Assembly: GCF_000512585.2 (NCBI RefSeq)
Contig: NC_089241.1
Span: forward strand, 2,790,001-2,854,000
Reading direction: 5' to 3'
DNA: 64,000 bases
DNA from: Kwoniella bestiolae CBS 10118
Taxonomy: Eukaryota > Basidiomycota > Tremellomycetes > Tremellales > Cryptococcaceae
The notes under the pieces were generated by a model. It made no database searches. It saw only the letters and a program-made list of their open reading frames with translations, and had not been told where the DNA came from. The stretch's first letter is position 1, and each line of letters starts with the position of its first letter. This document shows, one piece after another, positions 12,201-23,397 of this stretch. The position numbers and the translations under genes were made by a program.

Positions 12201-13975
12201 GTTGATTGCAGCCTGCTTATACATGTTTCCAATTGTGCTGAAAATCCATCGCCCGTAGTACCGACTCCAATCCGGTCAAACACCTGTCGTCCGACCAGCC
12301 TTACACAACCATTACGGATTCGACAACTTCCCCAACGGTATGAACGCCATTGTCGCTGTCATCTCCTATACCGGATACGACATGGAGGATGCGATGATTC
12401 TCAACAAATCAGCTCACGAGCGAGGATTCGGATATGGAACGGTATACAAATCTGATATCTTCGATTTGAAAGATTCTGTCGGAGCAGGGAGATCATCCTC
12501 AAAACCCAGGTTACATTTCGCCCTGGGTCGAGATATCAAAGACGAACACACGTGTCTAGAATTCTTATCTCGTGATGGGTTACCAAGGATCGGAACGAGG
12601 GTCAAATCTGGAGATCCCCTCGCGGGTTATATAGACGATACGACGGGTAAAACGAAATTCCACAAGTACAAGGGAGATGAGGTTGCCTTTGTGGATGAAG
12701 TGAGACTTTTGGGTTCCGATTCGGGTGATGCGGAATTACAGAAGATCCATATCAAGTTGAGGATCCCCCGATCACCTGTTATAGGAGACAAGTTCTCTTC
12801 GAGACATGGACAGAAGGGTGTGTGTTCGCAGAAGTTCCCGGCGATTGATATGCCGTTTAGCGAGTCGGGGATGCAGCCTGATGTGATTATCAATCCGCAT
12901 GCGTTCCCCTCGAGAATGACTATCGGAATGTTCGTGGAATCCTTGGCGGGCAAGGCGGGGGCGTTACATGGTATTTGCCAGGATGCTACGCCTTTCAAGT
13001 GAGTGAAACTCTCCCCTTCTCTACTGTATACCTCGTACGGTCTTATAGACTTTAAGAGGTGATGAGAAAGGAGACGACAGTGCTGATTTTATTGGACTCG
13101 TTATAGATTCTCAGACTCGGACCGACCAGTCGATTACTTTGGTGAACAGCTTAAAGCCGCTGGATACAATTACTACGGGAACGAACCGATGTATTCTGGT
13201 ATTACGGGTGAAGAGTTCCATGCGGATATCTATCTGGGTTTGGTCTATTATCAGAGATTGAGACATATGGTGAACGATAAGTTCCAGGTTAGGACGACTG
13301 GACCTGTTGATCCGTTGACTAGACAGCCTGTCAAGGTGGGTCAACTCTTTTCCATCTCAACCACTTCATATCTGTGCCACTGTACAGCAATATGATCTGC
13401 TCGAGCCTAAATCTACTTCGTATGCTGATATCTGTTCCACTCGCTACAGGGCCGAAAACGAGCAGGTGGTATTCGATTCGGAGAGATGGAAAGAGATGCC
13501 CTCATAGCACATGGAACTTCCTTCCTCCTTCAAGATCGACTCATGAATTGCTCGGATTACTCTACGGCATGGATCTGTCGATCGTGCGGATCCTTAACTT
13601 CATTAGGGTTCGAGGATGTCACGTCGACCTCGGCTAGTGAGGGGATGAAGGAGTATTGTAGGATCTGTGATGCTCATTTGCATTCCCATCTTGACGATGA
13701 TGTCAAGAAGGAGAATGGCAATGCAGTGGGTGTACGAATGAAAGATGGTGTGAGGAAGGGTAAGATGGATGTTGTGGCTGTTCCTTATGTGTTTAGATAT
13801 GTGAGTTTCTGTTTCTCTCTCCCCTCTTTATCTATCCTGAACCTCGATCTCTCCCTCCCTTTATGATTGGACTTCACATAGAAGAGTTCGGTTCAATGCT
13901 GATGCTCGTCATTCGTCACAGCTTTGCGCCGAGATGGCTTGTATGGGTATCAGGTTGAATGTGACTGTGACATAG
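9290..13975 (+). CDS. RPA135: DNA-directed RNA polymerase I second-largest subunit
   Basis: Core catalytic subunit of the nucleolar polymerase that makes 35S rRNA. Twelve exons (9290-9590, 9740-9825, 9892-10023, 10180-10793, 10870-11072, 11136-11384, 11446-12020, 12128-12196, 12259-12998, 13107-13335, 13450-13800, 13922-13975) add up to 3603 nt, or 1200 aa, the normal size. Pol I-type features include the N-terminal FRHPPANASDVPALDELV. Conserved RPB2-family blocks are all present: FGGYFIVNGNEKIIRYLILP, LCPVHTPDGSPCGLLNHL, QCQMGKQSMGTP, SYTGYDMEDAMILNKSA, GDKFSSRHGQKGVCSQ (template/active-site region), and the C-terminal zinc ribbon CRSCG...CRIC. No frame break is needed. The Rrn5-like gene at 35.3-37.9 kb would act in the same pathway if that call is right. 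Confidence 0.97.
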
Positions 13976-14412
13976 GAAATTTGGAAGAGTTCTTGGTGGT
14001 GATGGTTGTTTGATGTTGGTTTCATACTTATACCTCTTATGCATATATACCTGCTTGGAGCTGCTACGATGCACAGTCCTGAACCCATCACAAGACCTGG
14101 AAAGAGAGGAGGGTGCATGATAGCAGACTTAGATCGATGGACTTGTCTTGCGAAAAACGAGGTTTCCACGTGATTTACGTGATTTTGTTGATCCGTGCGA
14201 TTGATTGATTGATTGATACATATCTGTCGTTCGTCGATGTTGATGTTATTGTTATTGCCATCATTTCACGCGATCCCACGACTATACTTAATATCATCTC
14301 GAGCTACAGCTACACCCGCCTCTCTCATTGAGTACGATACGAGGACTCAGCCCTTCTGGAACCGACCTAAAGTGGACAAATAGCCACGAGCAAGTCGCGA
14401 TCTTCGATCAAT
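13976..14412. other. Intergenic with (GATT)n run
   Basis: Gap of 437 bp between two + strand genes. It contains a short tandem GATT run at 14199-14218 and the likely promoter of the following gene; no RNA gene is recognised. Confidence 0.5.
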
Positions 14413-16705
14413 ATGGATTTCAACGCTCTGGGTAGTATCTCTGGGAAATCCAGTATGAGGAGGAAGGTGAGTACGGAGCGTGTCTTCCCTCCCCTTTTGT
14501 GGATATATACTCAGAGGTGATTGACGCTTATTGGCCTCCTCCATGGTGTTGACGTACAGCAGTCCAATGTACGTTTCTCTAACATTCTCTCAATCCACAA
14601 CCACCTAGTTGTTCTGTTTGAGCTAAACTCTTCCTTCAAATCACGTCTAGTCCCTCCTCCAAGCATTCGGTAAATCCTCATCCTCCTCCTCATCCCGCCA
14701 ATCAGCCATCCCCCTCCCACCATCTTCTTCCTCATCATATCATCAGGGTTCAGCCGGACCCAACTCACTCCCCGGCTCGGCCAACTCGACACCCCTAACC
14801 TCAACGACCAGTACCTTCAATCACGATGAGCTGTACTCCCCTTCACCAGAATATCACCCCTCAGATACCATGTCCCTTGCCTCTCGCACCACCGCGTCTC
14901 ACGCTCCTCCTAGCGCCTACGGGCTGGGGATAAGTAATCCCATTACCCACGGACATAGTGCACATGGTCATGGTCATGGAGCCCATCCGAGAAGCACAAG
15001 TGCGAATTATAGTATCAAGGAAAAGCAGAGTGGTGATAAGGAACGGACGATTCGTAGACCTGAGGACGTGTTTAGACTTGTGAGGGAACGGATCATCAGT
15101 TGGAGTTATTTGGGAGAATGGTATACTGGGTGAGTGCAGCCGTTTCCTGGCAGGGGTGTAGGAGGAAAACAGAATTGATCAGCGGGTACAACAAAGTCGA
15201 GCAGACTGGTTCTCCGTGCTGGGGTGGCCATCTTTCACCAAGCTTATCCTATACATGACTATGCCTAAACCCAATCATAATACTTGAGCTGACTCTGACT
15301 TGATTCCTCAGCGACACCCACTGGCTAAATACCGTTCGTATACCCCGATCAACCCTCGAGCATTCCATCGGTCCCAAACAGCTGGAGAACCGTGCTAGAA
15401 ATTTCTACATTCTGGGTATATCGTTGAGCTCATTGTTTGATATACCGTCAAGTAATGAGTTCCTGAAAGCTTTGTTGAAGCTGTTGGACGAGTGGGAGAC
15501 GTTTAGTGATTCGGGGGGAGGGAAGGGTGTAGTGAGTGGTTTGCCCTTCCATCTTCCCCTAATGGCTGTCCACGTACACGGGTTACTAACTGCTAGCCTA
15601 ACTACACCCAGAAAAACCTCTTCCGTGGTCAGAGGAATAATCGCAAAGTCACCGCTGGCGGTACCGTCATGTCTGATTTTGCAACTGGGATGGACAGTAC
15701 CGAGTCATACCTTCTGAACGTGAATATGGTGAGTGTTCATTCCTCCTCTACGACCCATAGACATCTCTCTGTTGCATGCCACCTCCTGCACTCTTCTCCA
15801 CCTTGATATCGCTGATCGCTATGTCTCTGTGTTTAAACCCAGCCCTTCATACCGGATTTCTATCAAACCCACTCCACAATATGTTCAATAATCCGAGACA
15901 TCTACAAAAAACTCCTAGGAATGTTCCTCCCCTCCCCACCATCCGCATCACTCTCTTCCAACGCCATACCGACATTCAACAATTCTTCCTTATTACACCA
16001 ATCAACCATAATCCAGTCGGCTCCTCTGGACACTCCATTCGGTATGGGTAATCTGGGTCCAACCCCGAAATCACCAGCAGCAAGTATAATCACAGCTACA
16101 TTCGCCAATCATCAATCTCAAGTTACCAGCCCGACCTCTGAGGGTGGACATGGACATGGGGGGTATTTCGGCGGGACCGCCCAGCCCCAGAGCCAAGGCC
16201 AGAGCTTCTCTTCGCCCGTACCGCAGGGTGATGCTTTGCAGCTGTTCATAGCTGGAGACTTACCCAGTGATAGGACGTTGGTGGGCGACGGTCAGAAATT
16301 GACTCCGCAGATTGTGGAGATGTTCGGAAAGGTCGATACCAAGTTGAAGGTGGGTACTTCAATTCCCTATATTCAAGACTAAGATCACAGTCACAGGACA
16401 CAGGACTGATCCCATTTTACGGATATTCGCAGAAACAATTCTCCCTATTACTTCGCGAAGGCGATACCCTCGCTCGTAAAGTCCTAGATGACGAATTATC
16501 GATAATTCTCCAAAGTCTTAATCCTGGGTCTCAATCTTTGAACTTCGATTACAAAGCTGCGGTCGTGGGTTCAGGGAACGGTTGGATCAACTCTTCATCA
16601 AATACGGCGAGCAATGGGTATATGCAGGGCACTGTGAGTGGGTATGGGGGGTTGCAGGGCTTGATAGGGGATGATAAGAGGGAGAGGGATTTTGGGACTA
16701 TTTGA
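14413..16705 (+). CDS. Conserved protein of unknown function, Ser-rich N-terminus
   Basis: Seven exons are supported (14413-14466, candidate 14560-14568, 14651-15129, 15312-15531, 15612-15728, 15843-16349, 16433-16705), giving about 552 aa, or 549 aa without the 9-nt exon. The first about 170 residues are low-complexity (poly-Ser, Pro, and a GHSAHGHGHGAH run). An ordered domain then starts at VFRLVRERIISWSYLGEWYT and continues with HWLNTVRIPRSTLEHSIGPK, an all-helical stretch, a block with IPDFYQTHSTICSIIRDIYK, and a second low-complexity segment before QLFIAGDLPSDRTLVGDGQK and the C-terminal helices (KQFSLLLREGDTLARKVLDD). The last block looks like a conserved domain split by a disordered insert. 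No enzyme motif, membrane segment or signal peptide is seen. I do not recognise the family. Confidence 0.8.
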
Positions 16706-17060
16706 TCTTGAGCTTGAGCTTGATTTGTCATCATTATACCTTGCATAACCACATCGACATTTGTTTATATACCATCTTCAGTCTTATTCCCATCTTTACT
16801 CATAACATCCTTAGATCTTGTGATCAATCGCTTATGAACACAATCTCATCGTTTGTATATTTGTTGTAGACGTTATGAATGAATGATTAACACCAGGCTT
16901 TGCAACTTCATGTGCCGCTATGTGATATCCATGCATGCTATGAGGGACAAAGTAAACCTTTAATCCGTTCCGAAATCCGAAAAATTGATGATAAGTCTAT
17001 ATGGGAAAGTCAAGAGGAAATTGGGAATTCGCAGAAAAGATTTCGTTCATGGGTTAAGGT
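16706..17060. other. Convergent intergenic region
   Basis: A 355-bp gap between two genes that point at each other; it should hold both 3' UTRs and poly(A) signals. Nothing else is seen. Confidence 0.5.
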
Positions 17061-19950
17061 TTAGTCGACAAGTTCGAGTGGTCTGTAGACTGCGTCCCAC
17101 ATTCGTGACTACGCGAAGATCCGAAGCATATCAGCATTTTCACATCTCACTGCATCCGGACATCGAAAGGAAGAGGAGGTCAAGGGAGAGTAAGGGAACA
17201 CGAAAGACGACTCAGGGAGAGCCCACTCACCCTAATGTATTCCTCGAGATGTAATGGTCCCTTCCCATTAACCACCTTGATAGTATTCTCATCCTTCGCA
17301 TTTCCATCCTGTACCGCCTGCCTGACAACGGCAGCAGCAACTTCCACCGAGACGTTCCTCACATCCGCCAAATCGGGAAGGAGCGAGGCCTCGGGGTTGG
17401 TCAGAGCAGGAGAGAGGGATGCGAGCGAGTTGACACCGGCCATTAACATCGAGTTGGAGATGGTGTTGGATCGGGCGAGGATGGATCCGAGGCCCAGGGC
17501 GGGGTAAATGAGGGCGTTGTTCGTTTGAGCTACAGTATCTATCAAGCGTAAAACAATCAGTATAATTGATTCATGATACCTTAGATTCCAAGTCATGAGA
17601 CGATGGTGTGTAGAGTGAATTGGATGACCAACTTACATTGTTTACCGTTACCCAATTCTACAGGTGGGAAAGGAGATCCGGTAGCTACCAACGCTCGGTT
17701 CTCGGTCCAGTGGAGAGCATCTGCTGGGTCAACTTCACATAATGCGGTGGGGTTGGACATTGGGAACTGGAGTGGTTCATGATTATCAGTCAATTGCTTT
17801 TCAAGGTAATGATGGGACAGGTCGACTCACGATGATAGGTCGTTCCACGTGTTTACCCTAAGAGTAGCATTGTTCAGCTGGATGTTTCTACTGACCCATC
17901 AGAAAGAAGAATCGAGGTACTTACCATCTCTCTGATCAACTCCTCAGAGAACGCTCGCGAGTGGGTGGAAGTACCAATCAACACAGTAGGCTTGACGTTC
18001 TTGACGACTACAACCCATCTCAAGTCAGCTATCTCCACCAAAAGTAGAAACATGAACAGACAGCGGGAATGACCTCAGCAATAATGTACTCACCATCCAT
18101 CAACCACGTCCCATCGTTATCCTCACTCTTAGCCCAATGTTCCACCTCCTCATCAGGTCTAGCATAAGGTAATTGAGCGTGTCTCAAGTTGTTACCCATG
18201 CTTTCCACCAAAAGACCATTCCTGTCAACACACCAGAACCTGCTACAAGCTTCTTCCTCTGTGAGACCCTCCAAAATCATCAAGCCATCTTTGATCTGGT
18301 CGGCGATACCCATTCCTGCTGAGCCGGCACCGTAGATCACTATTCGTTGGTCTTGGAGTCGAGCGCCAGATACCTTGATAGCGCTGTGGGTGGGTGAGGA
18401 AGGTTGCGTAAACGTTGATCATGGATAGCGAACGATGGATACGGGTGTAATAGGAAGGTGGTGGTAATTACGAACAGGAAGAAAAGGCAGCATGAATGAG
18501 AGTCAGTATACATCGTTGTTATCCAAAAGAGACTTCCCACTCACGCAATCAAAGCGGCCAAAGCTACCGCACCAGTTCCCTGGATATCATCGTTAAACAT
18601 CGGGATATGCTTGTACTTCTCCATCAACCTGTACGCATTGGCCATACCGAAGTCCTCGAAATGGATAATGGCATTGGGGAACAGCTCTCTACAGTTCTTG
18701 ATAAACCTATCAATGAATTGATCGTAGTTCTTTCCCCTAATTCTGGTTCGCTTCCAGCCCATGTAGAGCGAGTCCGAGAACAGGGCGTGGTTGTCGGTTC
18801 CGCAATCTAGCACGACGGGGAGGATCCGGTTGGGGTTGATTCCTGCTCCGAGGGTGTAGAGGGCGGCTTTGGAGGTGGAGATGGTTATTCCTCCTACACC
18901 TTGGTCTGTACGTAACATTGGAACATGGTCAGCCAAACAAGTGGGTATGGGGAGGTCGTACGCGGACTCACCTCCAATACCCAAGATTGCCTCTGCATCC
19001 GTTACTACTACTAAATCGATAGCATCGTGAGGGTTGTTGGAATCGTATGCTACGTCCGCTGTTCTGTTTACGTCGAGAAGATGACCCTCGAGTTGTGCGC
19101 GCATACCATCTTGGTTGGGGAAGGACTAACAATACCCGCAAAGTCAGCTTTCAGTCACTTCGAAATCACGAATGTCAAAGCTGAGATACGCACGATGTAA
19201 CATCCTACAGGTCGTCTGAAAAGGTTGGAATAGTTGGCGACAGCTTCGGCGGCACCTGTGTCTCACATGTTAGCTCTGCCGACGAATTTCCCCGTACGAC
19301 TCCTGGTAAACTTGGCTACATACCTGGAGTATAGAGCACACCGAGCAACTCCTTCAAGTGATCCTGCATGATCTTGTAGAAGAGCACTTGATTCTGGTCT
19401 CGGAGGGAAGCGAGGAAAGCATGTTTGAGGATGACGGAGGGTTGCTGAAGGTCGTAAGATTACATTAGCTACTCCTTACTCCGATGTATACATCATACAC
19501 AAGATAGAAAGAGCATCGAATGGATCTGCACTCACCTTGAGCAGCTGGTTATAGGCTCTTAATGCCTGTTTCTCCAGAGAGTGCACATCATAAGGTAAGA
19601 ATCCTTCTAAGCCGAAAATCTGTCTTTCCTCTCTTGAGAATCCCGCACCCTTGTTAAGCTACAACCGAAAGCGAAATAGCTGAAGTCAGCTATAGTCACT
19701 AGAACGAGGTGGAGAGACGACATACACGAGGGGTGTTCAGCAAGGCAGAACCTCGAAGGTTAGTCCTGCACACATTGTAACTTATCAGTACAGACCCGCT
19801 GATCGTGTGATCTACCAATACCACATACCTGATGGGAACTTGATTCTTGTTCGCAGCTATTATGGTCCTATCGGCGAGCCCTCGAGTGGATTGAGGTCGA
19901 GCGGACGGGGCGTTGATCCTCGTTCGAGCAATCTTGGATGAACTGGTCAT
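17061..19950 (-). CDS. MAE1: Mitochondrial malic enzyme (NAD(P)-dependent)
   Basis: Oxidatively decarboxylates malate to pyruvate. The start at 19950 gives an N-terminus rich in Arg/Ser/Ala and poor in acids (MTSSSKIARTRINAPSARPQ), a plausible mitochondrial presequence. Family blocks in order: FLPYDVHSLEKQALRAYNQL, LYTP at an exon junction, VVVTDAEAILGIGG, VGGITISTSKAALYTLGAGI, LPVVLDCGTDN, HFEDFGMANAYRLMEKYK, FNDDIQGTGAVALAALIA, the dinucleotide-binding IYGAGSAGMGIADQI, and PMSNPTALCEVDPADAL. The last exon (17061-17108) encodes only 15 residues (SRMWDAVYRPLELVD), which match the usual family end. The coding region is cut by many short introns. NAD versus NADP preference cannot be judged securely. 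An ATG with a good donor further upstream (about 20090) does not join in frame. Confidence 0.95.
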
Positions 19951-22325
19951 AGCAAAGTTAGATGTCAATCCTCACTGTATGAGCTAGATGAGGACACTCG
20001 AGACAAGACAGAAGATTTAGGCGAAGTGGAGGTAGATGTCTTCCGTTTCGGGATCCACTATCAACGCGTACCACTCACCTTCCTCTGATCATCTTGGTTT
20101 GTGTGTTGAGCTGTACTGTAACTGTCACCGATGGGATGGATGATATCAAGAGAGAAAGAGATGTGTCGGGGGAGATCGCGTCCTTGGGGATGGGGTTGGG
20201 GGTGATGTTGATAGGTTACTGCTAGTCCTATTTTTTCTGGTTGGTTTTTTTCGTTTTGGGATGATGTTATTTTCGAATCTCATCTTAACGTCACTCTCAA
20301 AATTCGAAAACACTTTTCACCCTGAATCCAACAATCCCAACACACCAAATACATGCAATTGCCGCTTCTGGGCGTAGTAGACAAGTATACAGGCACCGCT
20401 CATGTCCGATCATTCTCAACTACCAACGGCCGAAGTGCTCGTTGACTATCTGATAGTGCAATGCAGCATACTGTATATCGCTGAACCATGGGACAGTCAG
20501 GCAAGAGGCGATAGTACCGCAAGAAAGATGGGATGATGAGGTATCGTGCGCCAGGGAGATGGGCATGCGGACATGAGTTCGCCGTAGACCAATATGTGTT
20601 GCGGGCCATAATCCGACTTTTGACACGTTCCCGGACAAGTTCCGGGTGAGGCCTTCTTCAAGATGTCATATTTCGTAGACAAGTGCTTCGGATTGAGCTA
20701 AGCATAGAGCGAACGAACCTCTTTCCTGATGATATCATGGATCAGCTGAATCAACGATTTGCCACTGAGTCCCACGGCCAGAGCGTGCCAAATGGAGGAA
20801 TACACCATCACTGTCGTCACTGTCAGCTCGCCACCTTACCTGAAAGGATCTCTCTTCGGGGGGTCTTCAGCTCGCGACGTCATCAACAAAATGAGTGCTG
20901 GTGATTGAACCTTTGTTGTACGACGTGCTTCGGAAAACCTTTCATATAGACTCTGGCAACGCTTGAAGGTTACGAGAGACGTATCTACTTCAGCGAGTAC
21001 ATTTGCATTTGATCTGATGCTTCCCACATATTCGCGTTGAACGAGCCTTCGATTGACATACACCTGCATTCTTCACTCTCATGTCTCCCACCAAGGACCG
21101 ATCATCTCGGATCTCCGACAGCCTACCGTCGACCATGGAGGACGATTCTCGCTACTCCAGAGCAGCTGCCTCTTCCAATCGAGTGCTCACCGATCAAGTG
21201 CAAACTATCGCCAGGACTGATGCTCAAGAGGGATCACAAACTCATATCGAGGCATCCTCCTTCCCCGGCCACAGACGAGCTGACACGGCCGAGGAAGATG
21301 ACTCCGAGATACGAACGCAAAGTGTTGGAGTAACTTACACCAAATATCCCAGAACGAACTTCCAGGTGTTCATGACTTGTACGGCACCTCCCAATCCAAG
21401 AATTGTCAAGCGTAGGAGGGAGATACATTTTACGGGGACAGGTTGCGGTTAGATGTGATCTCAGCCTAGGAGCAGGTTATTGTGTCAGTGTCGCTTTGGT
21501 CAATCCGTGTCTGTCTTTGTATTGTGTTTCTCGAGGTTGCAATGGACGGAAATAGCGGATGATATAGGTAACCAGAGTTGGCTAGCGCACGGTAGTCTTT
21601 GCCCTTTAATTGTGCTACCTGAGATTCGCCACTTTGTAAGATTGGCTCTCATGGTGTGCACTGATGACCTCTGGTCTTCGACCGGCTAAACTTCTGGATG
21701 GGTGAGGGAGTCATCTTTCTCCGTCTTTTGGAGGGTGAAGGGAGACATTCTGAGATTGCGACTTGGACCCAAATGGCCTACCTTTATACTCAGAGAACAG
21801 ACATATATTGATCGAACCTGAACTCACATTCTGCACCACGGTACCTCACATTCAACAAAATTGATATTTCACATTGAGCTATGCTGCGAGTACCACCTAC
21901 TTCAAGCAGTTGCCAATTCTCTTCACACGGGGACGCCGAGCAACACTTCGAGCACCAGTCGTCCAAGTATATCGACAGATGCAGCGTATACTTATCAACC
22001 CCTTGAACCTCACGAAAACAAGAGAAATGCAGGGACGACGGAAATAAGTAATAGAAGTCATGGGCCTATCACGAATGACGGAAGGAGTGTCTTGACTTCA
22101 ACGGACGTAGATATTCAGAAAGTTCAGGAAGTCACGCGAATTTGAAAGGGTCCAAACCTTCATATGAGGAGTATCTGACTCATACGGGCCATACACACAC
22201 GAAATGGGACAACTCAGGACAAACGGAGATTCAAAGTGATGTGCAGATGATTATATGGTCAAGAGATCATTGTATCTGTGTATGAACCAGACGTCCTGAC
22301 TTACAGCCTCAAACGCTTTTTGTCA
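19951..22325. other. Gene-poor region of about 2.4 kb
   Basis: This stretch separates the malic enzyme start from the 3' end of the deaminase-like gene. It must hold the malic enzyme promoter. It has two polar + strand frames, 21081-21452 (listed separately) and 21861-22145 (95 codons, Ser/Thr/Asn-rich), that I could not join to each other or to any family. No tRNA, clear repeat or transposon remnant was recognised. Confidence 0.4.
21081..21452 (+). CDS. Hypothetical small protein, uncertain
   Basis: A single open frame of 123 codons with an ATG in acceptable context (ctctcATGTC). The product is very polar and Ser/Arg/Thr-rich, begins MSPTKDRSSRISDSLPSTME, and has no domain, signal or membrane segment that I recognise. 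It could be a real small gene, one exon of a longer gene continuing toward 22145, or chance. Its only support is its length in an otherwise open region and a composition unlike random frames nearby. Confidence 0.25.
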   Translation: MSPTKDRSSRISDSLPSTMEDDSRYSRAAASSNRVLTDQVQTIARTDAQEGSQTHIEASSFPGHRRADTAEEDDSEIRTQSVGVTYTKYPRTNFQVFMTCTAPPNPRIVKRRREIHFTGTGCG

Positions 22326-23137
22326 TCAGGCCAGTGGGATACCAGCACCGCCCTTTCCTCCCTGATACACCCCTGAGAGCCCGTTGTAATCCTCCTTGAT
22401 CTTGTTTACTCTATCCTCCATCTGCTGTTTGTCCTCTCCGGTCAGATCTCCAACCAGATCCGCTACTGATCGAGCTGTCCAGAAGGCGTTAGACTTGTTG
22501 TACAGTGGTCTTTTTGCGAAGTCTTCGGAAGATTCGGAGGGGGTGGGGACTTTGAATACCTGATGAATGCAAGGGTCAGCGGTCCGAAGTTCCCATTGCT
22601 ACTTTGAAATGGAAGCCCACCTCCTCCAATATCCTTATATCGTGCGGTATGTTGAAAGCGTCCCTTGTATCCTCATACGTGAAGAGGAAGTAATGGTTAT
22701 CGAATCCAGACCAGGTTATACCGGAGAGGCCTAGATGATCGAATCTTGATCAGCCGTCCTCTAAGTTCAATTTCTCCGCGGTGACTTACACAACGAGCAA
22801 GGTTCGTGGGTAGCGAAGAAGATACATTCCTTCGGTGGAGGTCTTTGATCCGCTGGGAGAGCATAGAAGTGCTGTATGCAGTTGATCTCACCGTGCTGCA
22901 AGAGGGTGTTCAATTTAATCAAGATAGGATTCTCAGCTCGTGTTCATCACTTACCAAAAGGGGACTAGACGTTTCATGATTTGACGCAACCACCACAACA
23001 CTCAGATCTGACTTCCTGAAGATAGCCGCACCGAATACTTTTGAACCCGACGCTACTCCTTGGGCTGTCAAGGGTATGATCTTCTCCGACGTGGTGGTCA
23101 GAAAGGCATCAAGGAGCTGAGAAGAGGTCCAGGTCAT
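22326..23137 (-). CDS. Cytidine/deoxycytidylate deaminase-fold protein
   Basis: Four exons starting at 23137 (first exon 22955-23137) give a zinc-dependent deaminase-like protein of roughly 210 aa. The zinc-binding signature is complete: HGEINCIQ (His and catalytic Glu) and, across an exon junction, HEPCSLC (PCxxC). The N-terminus (MTWTSSQLLDAFLTTTSEKI) and VVVVASNHETSSPL resemble nucleoside/CMP deaminase folds. The C-terminal extension (ILEEVFKVPTPSESSEDFAK and a Gly-rich end YQGGKGGAGIPLA) is not part of the classic enzymes. Substrate is unknown; a free base, nucleoside or nucleotide is more likely than tRNA. The gene lies head-to-head with the Zn2Cys6 factor gene, 260 bp away. Confidence 0.8.
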
Positions 23138-23397
23138 TGTGTCTGCTGTGTATCAACATGAATAGTCGTATGCATCATACAATTAGAGGAATCAGCTTGA
23201 TCAGTATGGAACAGATACAACGATGAAGTGAAAGTGGAGGGACGTAAACAGCAGCCACCGATGTTATCGGAGATGATAAGAGCCCATCACGTTACCGGAT
23301 CTCCGGCCTAGATTGTCTGGTTGATCGGTCCTCCATATTTGCTTTGTGTTAATCATGCACTGGCGTATGATCATCATCAACGAGTGGATGACGTGAC
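23138..23397. promoter_or_regulatory. Divergent promoter of deaminase-like and Zn2Cys6 genes with a CGG-N4-CCG site
   Basis: A 260-bp region between two divergent start codons. It contains CGGATCTCCG at 23296-23305 within a perfect 12-bp palindrome (CCGGAT-CT... read as CCGGATCTCCGG with palindromic half sites). CGG/CCG triplets are the typical recognition units of Zn2Cys6 dimers, so autoregulation by the adjacent factor is possible; that is inference. Confidence 0.45.
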
